Assembly: GCA_002299125.1 (NCBI GenBank)
Contig: DBNU01000239.1
Coordinates: forward strand, 146 to 9,076
DNA length: 8,931 nucleotides
Direction of reading: 5' to 3'
DNA from: Proteobacteria bacterium UBA664
GTDB taxonomy: Bacteria; Pseudomonadota; Gammaproteobacteria; UBA7966
Positions 1-6,610 of this stretch are shown in pieces. Numbering within the stretch: position 1 is the stretch's first letter; every line of letters begins with the position of its first letter. The notes under the pieces are model-generated. The model ran no database searches, was not told the origin of the DNA, and was given only the letters and a program-made list of their open reading frames with translations. Made by a program: the position numbers and the translations under genes.

Positions 1-459
1 ATGGTGCCGGCGGCCCTCGCGCCGACCTCGTGCCTGCTCACCCGCCCCACGGCCACTTGCAGCCTGCGTCTGCCGGAGGGCGAGGCCCCTCGGTGTTGCT
101 TTACAGCACTCGACGCAGAGACCGGGTCGGGTTCGACGTCACCCCTAGCACCCGCAGTGCCACCCGAGAAAAAACTTTTTAATCAATCAGTTGAGCGTAA
201 CCCTGCGGCCGGCACGCCTCCGGAAGCCCTATTCTTGTGCAGCGCACTCGCTTGCTGCACCACGGTGCGGCATCCACAACAGGCCAGCCTGAGGAAGTGA
301 TGCGCTTTCGCAACAACCAAGCGGCTGGCGACAGCTTGGGCCGGCGGGCAAGGTGAGGTCACTGCCGAGGAGCGTTTCCGCGGCCGATGGGGAGGTAGCA
401 GACGGGCTCAAGGGGCCCGAACCGGGCGCGTGCGAGCGAGGCCCGCAGGCGAGCAGGCG
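1..459. other. Region downstream of der with no supported gene
   Basis: The open frames here translate to Cys/Pro/Ser-rich or Arg-rich sequences with no family resemblance, so I assign no gene. The stretch holds an A/T-rich patch (about 169-189) in otherwise GC-rich DNA, with a run of six A and then five T. It also holds a 7-bp inverted repeat at 237-260, a 6-bp one at 317-322/334-339 (CCAAGC/GCTTGG), and a 5-bp stem at 415-427. TCGGGT (127-132) can pair with ACCCGA (162-167) around an inner GCAC/GTGC stem, upstream of the T-run at 176-180. That would be a weak rightward terminator for a convergent gene outside the window. An unrecognised gene end at the left edge cannot be excluded. Confidence 0.5.
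237..260. repeat. Inverted repeat (7-bp arms) in the spacer downstream of der
   Basis: GTGCAGC at 237-243 is perfectly complementary to GCTGCAC at 254-260 with a 10-nt loop. A second stem, GCACC at 257-261 with GGTGC at 264-268, overlaps the right arm, so the two would be mutually exclusive in RNA. No U-tract adjoins either strand. The pairing is visible and its role is unknown. Confidence 0.4.
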
Positions 460-1887
460 TCAGTCCTTGCTGCGCCGGCGGCTGATGAGCCGCTTGCGCT
501 TGTGCATCTGCCGGGGGGTGAGCTCGTTGCGCCGGCCGGCGAAGGGATTCTCACCCTGCCGATATTCGATCCGCACGGGCGTACCCTCGAGCTTGAAGGT
601 GGTGCGGAAGTACTTCTCGAGGTAGCGGGTGTAGGCCGTCGGTACGGCCTCCACCTGGTTGCCGTGGATGACGATGGTCGGCGGATGAGTGCCACCGGGG
701 TGCGCAAACCGCATCTTGATACGCCGGCCATTCACCAGCGGTGGCTGGTGCGCCTCGAGTGCGGTCTCGAGTGCGTCGTTGAGCTGCGCGGTCGGGATCG
801 CGGTTGCGGCCGAGTGGTGCGCCCGACGGATCGAAGCGAACAGATCGCCGACACCGGTACCGTGCCGGGCCGAGATGAAATGCACGCGGGCGAAATCGAT
901 GAAGCGCAGCTTGCGATCCAGTTCCACGCGCACCCGCTCCCGGTGCCCGGCTTCGAGGCCATCCCACTTGTTCACCGCGATCACCAGTGCCCGGCCACTG
1001 TCGAGCACGAGCCCGAGCAAGTGGGTGTCCTGCACGGTGATGGTCTCGGCGGCGTCGATGAGCAACAGCGCCACATGGGCCTCGTCGATGGCCTGCAGCG
1101 TTTTGACGATGCTGAACTTCTCGATGACGTGCTCGACGCGGCCCTTGCGCCGCACCCCGGCGGTGTCGATGAGCGTATAGGCGATGCCGTCGCGTTCGAA
1201 CGGCACCCGGATGGCATCGCGGGTGGTTCCCGGTGCGTCAAAGGCCAGCACCCGGTCCTCGCCCACCATGCGATTGATGAGTGTGGACTTGCCCACATTG
1301 GGCCGCCCGACCACGGTCACGCGGATGCTGGCCGAATCGCCCAGGGCATCCGCCTCGTCCGCAGCGTCTGCTGCCATCGCTTCGGCCGACGCCCCGGCGA
1401 GGGCCTCGAGGATGTCCTCGATGAGCAGATCGACACCACCGCCATGCGCAGCGGAGATCGCCAGGGGTGGCCCGAGACCGAGGGAGTGGAACTCCGCACA
1501 CGCAAGCCCGGCATCCATCCCTTCGGCCTTGTTGACCGCCAGCCACAGCGGCCGCTTGAGCGGACGCAGCGCAGCGGCGAGTTCCACGTCTTCGGCCATC
1601 AGGCCGGCGCGTGCATCGACCACCAGCACGATGGCGTCGGCCTCGGCCGCTGCCTTCAGGGAGTGGCGTTCCACCAGTGCGGCCAGTTCCTCTGGCTGTT
1701 CCTGCCCGACACCGGCCGTGTCCACCACCAGGTAACCACCGCCCGCGACACGCCCCTCACCCACCTTGCGATCACGGGTCAGACCCGGGAAGTCCGCGAC
1801 CAGCGCATCACGAGTGCGAGTGATGCGATTGAACAGGGTGGACTTGCCGACGTTCGGGCGCCCGATGAGGGCGATCACGGGTTTCAT
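460..1887 (-). CDS. der: Ribosome biogenesis GTPase Der (EngA), two tandem GTPase domains
   Basis: Essential double-GTPase that binds the 50S ribosomal subunit and acts late in its assembly. The 475-residue product is near the usual length (E. coli 490). The first G domain has GRPNVGKS (9-16), PGLTRD (34-39), DTAG (56-59) and G4 as NKAE (119-122) instead of NKxD. An Ala/Glu/Asp-rich linker (about 163-185) follows. The second G domain has GRPNVGKS (194-201), PGTTRD (219-224), DTAGVRRKG (241-249), NKWD (306-309) and the SA of G5 (339-340). The C-terminal KH-like domain contains HPGGTHPPTIVIHGNQ (396-411) and ends in a basic tail (MHKRKRLISRRRSKD). The ATG overlaps the bamB stop (ATGA), and a weak GATGGG-type site precedes it. 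It is the last gene of the cluster in this window. No canonical intrinsic terminator follows it. Confidence 0.98.
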   Translation of the reverse strand: MKPVIALIGRPNVGKSTLFNRITRTRDALVADFPGLTRDRKVGEGRVAGGGYLVVDTAGVGQEQPEELAALVERHSLKAAAEADAIVLVVDARAGLMAEDVELAAALRPLKRPLWLAVNKAEGMDAGLACAEFHSLGLGPPLAISAAHGGGVDLLIEDILEALAGASAEAMAADAADEADALGDSASIRVTVVGRPNVGKSTLINRMVGEDRVLAFDAPGTTRDAIRVPFERDGIAYTLIDTAGVRRKGRVEHVIEKFSIVKTLQAIDEAHVALLLIDAAETITVQDTHLLGLVLDSGRALVIAVNKWDGLEAGHRERVRVELDRKLRFIDFARVHFISARHGTGVGDLFASIRRAHHSAATAIPTAQLNDALETALEAHQPPLVNGRRIKMRFAHPGGTHPPTIVIHGNQVEAVPTAYTRYLEKYFRTTFKLEGTPVRIEYRQGENPFAGRRNELTPRQMHKRKRLISRRRSKD

Positions 1888-3209
1888 CGCCCATCCGGCC
1901 CGTAGGCGGTGATGTCGCCGCCCGCTGTGTAGACCAGCAGCAGTTCGTCCTCCACCACCAGCGGGGCGGTGATGACGGGGCTGGAATCCGCCCGCTCCCG
2001 CGCGGCGAACTCACCGGTGCTGACATCCAGCCAGTGTACATAGCCCTTGAAGTCACCGACCACGACATGCTCTCCGACCACTGCGGGAGCGGACGTGCTG
2101 CGGTTGCGCAGCCCCTCCTGCTTCCAGATGGCCTCACCGTTGCTGCGGTCAATGGCCCACACGACACCGGCATCGTCACTCACGAAGACGTGATCGCGCC
2201 CAACCGCCACACCGCTGTAGCTCGAGATCTGGTGGGTCCACTGCACCTGGCCGGTGTCCACATCGTAGGCACCGAGACTGCCCTGGAAGCTCGCGACATA
2301 CAGCGTGCCGTCGGCGACGGTGAGATCGCCATCGATGTCCACCATCCGTTCGAGGTCCGTGCGCCCACGCGGCACACCGACATTCGCCTCCCACAACGCC
2401 GTGCCCTCGAGCAGATCCAGGCCCACCAATCGACCGTTGTCGAAGCCGATCATGACGATTGAACCCGAGATTACCGGCGCACTGCTGCCCCGCAGGGACA
2501 GCGTGGGCACGATGCGGTCGTAACTCCAGCGCCGACGTCCGTCACCGGCGTCGAGGCCGAAGACCTTGCCATCCGCCGAACGCACCACGACGACGCCAAG
2601 CCCAACGGCTGGCTCTGCGAGCACCTCGCTCGTCACCTGGGCACGCCAGAGCACCGCACCCTGGTCGGCCGAGAGGGCGGTGATCTCGCCATCCCGACTG
2701 CCGACCACGACCAGGCCTTCGCCCACCCCGGGACCGCCAGTGATATGCGTCTGGGTATCCATGGACCACAGCCGCCGCCCGCCTTCCAGTGTGAAGGCAA
2801 AGACATCGCCGTCGAATTCGGCCGCGAACACACGCCCGTGGTCCAGCACCGGACGCAGTCGGAGATAGCGTCCGTCAGTACCCCCGCCAACCGAGGAAGA
2901 CCACAACTCCCGGGGCCGATGCGTGATGAGGAATTCGCCCAGTTCAGTCGGCTGAGCGAGTTTGCGTGCCGCCTTGGTGGCCGCGACGGCCTCGGGCGTC
3001 TGTTCCTCGTCGTCGAAGAGACCGGTGATGCCCCGGGTGAGGGAATCCACCGTGCCGCAGCCGGCAAGCAACGACACCCAGCCAGCCAGGAGGATCGCGC
3101 GGAGCGGAGCGCCGCCGACCGGCACCGCGATGCCGCGCAGGAAGTGCCCCGCGGCGACGCAACCGCACTTCCCATTTGCCTCCCGGGTCCGCAACGGCCG
3201 CATGTTCAC
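1884..3209 (-). CDS. bamB: Outer membrane protein assembly factor BamB, beta-propeller lipoprotein
   Basis: Lipoprotein subunit of the BAM complex, which inserts beta-barrel proteins into the outer membrane. BamB binds POTRA domains of BamA. The 441-residue product has a lipobox LLAGC with the lipidated cysteine at C51 and Gly next to it. It then carries PQQ-like beta-propeller blades from about 100 to 441 with repeated Trp/Asp-Gly motifs (RRLWSMD, AVLWRAQV, RRRWSYD, ALWEANV, VQWTHQI, AIWKQEG). The family-typical PTLSLRGSSAPV is at 235-246 and VVVGDFKGYVHWLD at 382-395. E. coli BamB is 392 residues. The excess is partly an unusually long stretch of about 36 residues before the hydrophobic part of the signal peptide. 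A GTG codon at V29 would give a more ordinary 22-residue signal, but it lacks the operon-style overlap. The gene overlaps yfgM (GTGA) and der (ATGA), implying coupled translation. Confidence 0.94.
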   Translation of the reverse strand: MNMRPLRTREANGKCGCVAAGHFLRGIAVPVGGAPLRAILLAGWVSLLAGCGTVDSLTRGITGLFDDEEQTPEAVAATKAARKLAQPTELGEFLITHRPRELWSSSVGGGTDGRYLRLRPVLDHGRVFAAEFDGDVFAFTLEGGRRLWSMDTQTHITGGPGVGEGLVVVGSRDGEITALSADQGAVLWRAQVTSEVLAEPAVGLGVVVVRSADGKVFGLDAGDGRRRWSYDRIVPTLSLRGSSAPVISGSIVMIGFDNGRLVGLDLLEGTALWEANVGVPRGRTDLERMVDIDGDLTVADGTLYVASFQGSLGAYDVDTGQVQWTHQISSYSGVAVGRDHVFVSDDAGVVWAIDRSNGEAIWKQEGLRNRSTSAPAVVGEHVVVGDFKGYVHWLDVSTGEFAARERADSSPVITAPLVVEDELLLVYTAGGDITAYGPDGR

Positions 3210-4009
3210 GGGCCGCTCCCGGGGGCCTCGCTCCCCGACTCTGTGGCGGCATCATTCGTCGCTGGTGCCAGTGCCGCCCTCTGTTCGAGCAGCCGCAGCA
3301 GTTCGTCCGCCGCGGCCTGTGTGTGCTCGCCGACCGCGTCGCCCGCGGCATCGGCGGCATCGGCGGCATCGGCGGCGGGCCCACCCAGGGCATCGAGCTT
3401 GAGCGCGAGCGGGCTGTTCTCGTCGACGAGGGCGACCGGGTCGAGGCTGGCGGCGAGTTCGTAGGCCCTCCGCGCCTCGTCGAAGCGCCCAAGGGCCCGG
3501 TAGACATCGGCACGGGTCTCGGCAGTCAGCCTGGTGTTCGGCAGACTGACCGTGGGGCCGACCAGGGTGAGCGCATCGGTTGGTCGACCCAGTTCGAGAT
3601 AGGCCGCGGCCAGACGCGTGCGGGCGACCGACACGAGCGGATCGTCCGGACGCTCCTCGATGAGTCGCTCGAGGTGGCCAGCGGCCACCTCCCAGTTGCC
3701 TGCCCGGGCCTCCAGGCCCGCCAGTGCCAGGGCAGCAAAGGCGGCGTAGGCCGTGCCCTTGGCACTGCCGAGCAGTTCGCGCGCGATGGCGCGGCCGCCT
3801 TCCGTGTCACCCGCCTCCATGGCGTTACTCAAGCGATTGAACTGCAGGGAGGCGGCCTCCTGGTTGTGACGCGTGGATTCCTCCCAGTAACGCCAGCCGA
3901 ACAGCCCGGCGAGACCCAGCACGAGCCCCGTCACCAGGGCACTGCCGTGCCGGGCGAACCAGCGCTTGATGGCCTCCAGTTGTTCGCGTTCGCTGTTGAA
4001 GTCGTCCAT
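3206..4009 (-). CDS. yfgM: YfgM family inner-membrane periplasmic chaperone/TPR-like protein with a C-terminal extension
   Basis: Single-pass inner-membrane protein. In E. coli YfgM associates with the SecYEG translocon and PpiD and helps pass secreted proteins to periplasmic chaperones. It also has a reported link to the RcsB stress response. The 267-residue product starts MDDFNSEREQLEAIKRWF, followed by a membrane helix at about 23-41 ending in the family signature GWRYWEE. A helical TPR-like domain covers about 50-207 (for example YLELGRPTDALTLV and YRALGRFDEARRAYE). The E. coli protein is 206 residues and would end near SPLALKLDAL (199-208). Here about 60 residues follow, with three Ala-Ala-Asp units, a likely amphipathic helix (ADELLRLLEQRAAL) and a Ser/Gly/Glu-rich tail. 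The start is set by AAGGA 7 nt upstream. The stop overlaps the bamB GTG start (GTGA). Confidence 0.92.
   Translation of the reverse strand: MDDFNSEREQLEAIKRWFARHGSALVTGLVLGLAGLFGWRYWEESTRHNQEAASLQFNRLSNAMEAGDTEGGRAIARELLGSAKGTAYAAFAALALAGLEARAGNWEVAAGHLERLIEERPDDPLVSVARTRLAAAYLELGRPTDALTLVGPTVSLPNTRLTAETRADVYRALGRFDEARRAYELAASLDPVALVDENSPLALKLDALGGPAADAADAADAAGDAVGEHTQAAADELLRLLEQRAALAPATNDAATESGSEAPGSGP
3216..3220 (-). promoter_or_regulatory. Shine-Dalgarno of bamB, favouring the GTG start
   Basis: GGGAG lies 6 nt before the GTG at 3209 and 12 nt before the in-frame ATG at 3203 (minus strand), so spacing favours the GTG that overlaps the yfgM stop. The two choices differ by only two residues. 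Confidence 0.5.
3345..3376. repeat. 9-bp tandem repeat inside yfgM
   Basis: The plus-strand unit GCGGCATCG occurs three times in perfect tandem (3345-3353, 3354-3362, 3363-3371) followed by a partial GCGGC. Nine bases keep the frame and encode Ala-Ala-Asp units in the C-terminal extension of YfgM. Copy number could change by replication slippage without breaking the gene. Confidence 0.9.
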
Positions 4010-4146
4010 TGCGGTGTCCTTGAGTAGCGGGGCGGGCAAAACCCGACCACCGAGGGTCAGACCGTGGGGCACTGATCATGCCGCCGACTGAGGCGTGGCA
4101 GCGATCTCGCCCGCGCAGAAAATTCGATGTTCAGACGCAAGGTGTC
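4010..4146. other. hisS-yfgM spacer, 137 nt
   Basis: The longest gap within the cluster. It contains a short A/T-rich patch near 4120-4127, a small GGCA/TGCC inverted repeat (4068-4071 and 4079-4082) around TGATCA, a weak CGGG/CCCG stem near 4035-4055, and the yfgM ribosome site. I see no convincing promoter boxes and no terminator with a U-tract. A promoter for yfgM-bamB-der could lie here but cannot be assigned by eye. Confidence 0.5.
4017..4021 (-). promoter_or_regulatory. Shine-Dalgarno of yfgM, deciding its start
   Basis: AAGGA lies 7 nt upstream of the ATG at 4009 on the minus strand. It supports this start rather than the longer open frame reaching 4072, whose extra 21 residues do not resemble the YfgM family. 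Confidence 0.75.
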
Positions 4147-5433
4147 TCAGGCCGGCACCAGCAGGGCGTCGAGGTGGGTTACCAGGGCCGTCTCTGCCAC
4201 TTGTTGCTGGTCGCCACCCTCCTCGCGCAGGGCCTTCAGCGTGACCGAGCCCCGGGCGAGCTCCTCCTCACCCAGCACCAGGGCCACGCGGGCACCCGAC
4301 TGATCCGCTCGGCGGAATTGCTTGCCCAAAGGGCCACCGGCACAGTCGACCTGCACCCTGAGCCCAGGTCGCTGGGCGCGCAGCCGATCACCGAGGGTCA
4401 GAGCGTGCGCCAGTGCCACCTCGCCCGCGCTGACGAGATAGACATCCGCAGTGGCGGTGCCGGCGGGCTGACTATCCCGGGCCGACATCAGCGCGAGCAG
4501 TCGCTCGAGACCGAAGGCGCAACCCACCGCCGGGGTGGACTGCCCGCCGAACTGGGCGATGAGGCCATCGTATCGACCGCCAGCGCAGACCGTGCCCTGG
4601 GCACCGAGTTCGTCCGTGATCCACTCAAAGACCGTCCGGTTGTAGTAGTCGAGTCCGCGCACCAGGCGCGGATTGATGCGGCATTCGATCCCGAGGTTGT
4701 CGAGCAGACCGAGCAGGGCTTCGAAGTGTTCACGCGAGGCCGCATCAAGGAAGCCACTGAAACCGGGCGCCGCCGCGATGATCTCGGCGAGATTGGGATT
4801 CTTGCTGTCGAGGATGCGCAGCGGATTGGTCGCAAGCCGACGCCGGGAATCCTCATCCAGCGACGACTCGTGCGCGCGGAAGTAGTCCACCAGCCGATCC
4901 CGCCAGGCGGCACGCGCCTCTGGGTCCCCCAGCGTGTTGATCTCGAGCCGCAGCCCACTGAGCCCGAGTCGCGCCCACAGCCGTGCCCCGAGCAGGATGA
5001 CCTCCGCATCGATGGCGGGGCCCATCATGCCGAAGGCCTCCACACCGATCTGGTGAAACTGCCGGTAGCGACCGGCCTGCGGGCGCTCGTGACGGAACAT
5101 GGGACCGCCGTACCAGAGCCGCTGTACCGGTCGCTCACGCAGGAGCCGATGCTCCAGCACCGCCCGCACGCAACTGGCTGTACCTTCCGGACGCAGGGCG
5201 AGCGCATCGCCACTGCGATCGGTGAACTCGTACATTTCCTTCTCGACGATGTCGGTGCCCGCACCCACGCCGCGGCGGAACAGTGCGAGTGGCTCCACTA
5301 CCGGCATGCGGATCTCGGCGTAGCCATGGGTGGCGAGGAGTTCACGCGCCGCCGCTTCCAGCGCCTGCCATGCGGGCGCTGCCGCCGGCAGCACGTCGTT
5401 CATGCCGCGCACGGCCTTGATCGGGTTGTTCAT
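4147..5433 (-). CDS. hisS: Histidyl-tRNA synthetase (class II)
   Basis: Cytosolic enzyme that activates histidine with ATP and charges tRNA-His. The 428-residue product is almost the E. coli length (424). The class II core is complete. It has the N-terminal IKAVRGMNDVLP (5-16), RPEGTASCVRAV (81-92), motif 2 with FRHERPQAGRYRQFHQIGVE (113-132), the HisRS-specific signatures LVRGLDYYNRTVFEW (257-271) and CAGGRYDGL (283-291), and motif 3 AVGCAFGLERL (302-312). R259 is at the same number as the catalytic Arg259 of the E. coli enzyme. The C-terminal anticodon-binding domain covers about 328-425. The ATG at 5433 starts the conserved N-terminus, but the upstream sequence has only a weak GAG as a ribosome site. 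A 73-nt gap separates it from rodZ and a 137-nt gap from yfgM, so it may be regulated separately from its tightly overlapping neighbours. ispG, normally just upstream, is missing. Confidence 0.98.
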   Translation of the reverse strand: MNNPIKAVRGMNDVLPAAAPAWQALEAAARELLATHGYAEIRMPVVEPLALFRRGVGAGTDIVEKEMYEFTDRSGDALALRPEGTASCVRAVLEHRLLRERPVQRLWYGGPMFRHERPQAGRYRQFHQIGVEAFGMMGPAIDAEVILLGARLWARLGLSGLRLEINTLGDPEARAAWRDRLVDYFRAHESSLDEDSRRRLATNPLRILDSKNPNLAEIIAAAPGFSGFLDAASREHFEALLGLLDNLGIECRINPRLVRGLDYYNRTVFEWITDELGAQGTVCAGGRYDGLIAQFGGQSTPAVGCAFGLERLLALMSARDSQPAGTATADVYLVSAGEVALAHALTLGDRLRAQRPGLRVQVDCAGGPLGKQFRRADQSGARVALVLGEEELARGSVTLKALREEGGDQQQVAETALVTHLDALLVPA

Positions 5434-5506
5434 TCAGCGAGTCTCGGGATGGACGGCGCAGGTCGCTGCTCGATCTGCCGAGCATTCGCAGTGCGAGCAG
5501 TGCCTC
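5434..5506. other. rodZ-hisS junction lacking ispG
   Basis: This 73-nt spacer stands where many Gammaproteobacteria carry ispG (gcpE, about 1.1 kb). It holds the nested stem-loop and the weak hisS ribosome site, and no remnant coding sequence of IspG is visible in any frame. No clear sigma-70 promoter can be read. Confidence 0.7.
5466..5500 (-). other. Nested stem-loop in the rodZ-hisS spacer
   Basis: A perfect 7-bp inverted repeat, CTGCTCG at 5466-5472 and CGAGCAG at 5494-5500, encloses a second stem, CTGC at 5475-5478 and GCAG at 5488-5491. The inner stem can extend by two pairs past a single bulge around a short ATGC-type loop. In the RNA transcribed leftwards this gives a compact two-tier hairpin starting 6 nt after the rodZ stop and ending 32 nt before the hisS ATG. 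No U-tract follows, so it does not look like a standard intrinsic terminator. It could protect a processed 3' end, attenuate transcription into hisS, or be chance pairing in GC-rich DNA. The pairing is seen directly, and the function is unknown. Confidence 0.45.
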
Positions 5507-6610
5507 TCACCGAGCCGGTCGGGGCAAGGGCTCGGCACCCGCTTGCGTGACCAGCAGGCGCGCGACACCTTCGCGGGCAAGTGGCAAGAGGGGTACGTCC
5601 TGGCCTTCTACGCTGAGGCGCGCAGCGCGGATATTGCCGATGATGACCCGGAGCGGCCCATCGCCCCGCGTGGCGATGGTCTGGCCCCCACTCGCCATGT
5701 TGAAGAAGAGACGACGATCGTTTGCGTCGTAGACCTCCACCCAGGACTGGGCGCTGAGGCCGATGGTGATGCTCACCTGACCACTGCCGCCGGCAGTCGT
5801 GACACCGGCGGCGGCTGTGCCTGCCTCCGCGACGCTGCCCGAAGCCGCCGTGGCCGGCACACCTTCCGCGTTCGCGGCGGTTGCCTGGGGATCCAGACCA
5901 ATGGCGACGTCATCACCCGGGGGGACGACGCCGCTGGCAACCGCGCCGGGAGCCACCCCGTCGCCGGTGCCCGCATCGGTCGCAGCCTCTCCCGACGGCC
6001 GGTAGGCCAGCGAGGTGTCGCCCGTCGGAGCACCGGCCGAGTCGACCACAGCCGGATCGACGATGGGGTAACGGTAGGGGACACCGCCGGATTCGGCCTG
6101 GCCCACCACCGGGATGGGGGGTGGGGTGTCCGCAGGCAGTTCGGCCACGATGGGGGCCTCGCCCGGGGCCGGGGCCCGCGCCGTCCACCAGACGAAGGCC
6201 AGGCCGAGGACGACGACCGCCACCAGCACCGCGGCCAGGCGCACGCCATTGTGGGAGGTGTCGGCCTGGGCGGCCGGCTGGGAGGGGAAGGGGTGCAGGG
6301 GCGGCGGCGGGGCCTGCCCTGCTCTGGTCTCGTAGGCCCGCACCAGCGTGTCCCCGTCCAGCCCCACCTGCCGCCCATAGGAGCGCAGGTAGCCGCAGAC
6401 GTAGGCCGGTGCGCGCAGTTCCTCGTAACGATCCGCCTCCAGCGCCTCGATGATGCGCAAGTCCAGATGCAGGCGTGCAGCAATATCCGGGGCGGTGAGA
6501 TGCATGGCCTCGCGCGCGCTGCGGAGTTGTGTGCCCGGGGTGGGTTGTCGCGCGGGAGCGGCACCCTCCGTGGGGACGGTATCGGGAAGATCGGGATCGC
6601 GGTCAGTCAT
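5507..6610 (-). CDS. rodZ: Cytoskeletal/cell-shape protein RodZ (HTH domain, one membrane segment, periplasmic domain)
   Basis: Inner-membrane morphogenesis protein that binds the actin homologue MreB through its cytoplasmic HTH domain and links it to the peptidoglycan elongation machinery. The 367-residue product has four parts. An N-terminal Xre-like helix-turn-helix domain (about 26-94) contains GTQLRSAREAMHLTAPDIA and the conserved RAPAYVCGYLRSYGRQVGL. A membrane helix spans about 123-142, ending in WW. An Ala/Pro/Gly-rich periplasmic linker of low complexity covers about 143-277. The C-terminal beta-rich RodZ domain (DUF4115 type, about 278-355) contains QSWVEVYDANDRRLFFNM. The basic side of the membrane segment fits an N-in, C-out orientation. 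The ATG overlaps the pilF stop (ATGA) with a strong GAGGGG at 6619-6624, 8 nt upstream. In most relatives ispG follows, but here hisS follows after 73 nt. E. coli RodZ is of similar length (337). Confidence 0.95.
   Translation of the reverse strand: MTDRDPDLPDTVPTEGAAPARQPTPGTQLRSAREAMHLTAPDIAARLHLDLRIIEALEADRYEELRAPAYVCGYLRSYGRQVGLDGDTLVRAYETRAGQAPPPPLHPFPSQPAAQADTSHNGVRLAAVLVAVVVLGLAFVWWTARAPAPGEAPIVAELPADTPPPIPVVGQAESGGVPYRYPIVDPAVVDSAGAPTGDTSLAYRPSGEAATDAGTGDGVAPGAVASGVVPPGDDVAIGLDPQATAANAEGVPATAASGSVAEAGTAAAGVTTAGGSGQVSITIGLSAQSWVEVYDANDRRLFFNMASGGQTIATRGDGPLRVIIGNIRAARLSVEGQDVPLLPLAREGVARLLVTQAGAEPLPRPAR

Noticed and set aside
1..300. A 99-codon plus-strand open frame starting exactly at the left edge
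   Set aside because: The product is Cys/Pro/Ser/Thr-rich with no recognisable domain and no visible ribosome site, and the frame runs through the A/T-rich patch. It cannot be excluded as a gene end running in from the left, but it is not supported.
415..427. GCCCG/CGGGC stem just downstream of der as an intrinsic terminator
   Set aside because: Only five base pairs with a 3-nt loop and no U-tract, so it is expected by chance in GC-rich DNA.
430..1905. A 491-codon open frame on the plus strand opposite der, and similar long plus-strand frames opposite hisS (4078-5550), rodZ (5330-6685), pilF (6529-7389) and rlmN (7734-8606)
   Set aside because: They mirror well-recognised minus-strand genes. 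Their translations show no family resemblance and are rich in Arg, His and Gly. High third-position GC removes stop codons from the opposite strand.
4010..4072. A longer yfgM with start at 4072
   Set aside because: The extra 21 residues do not match the family, and the ATG at 4009 has a well-spaced AAGGA and begins the conserved MDDFNSEREQ region.
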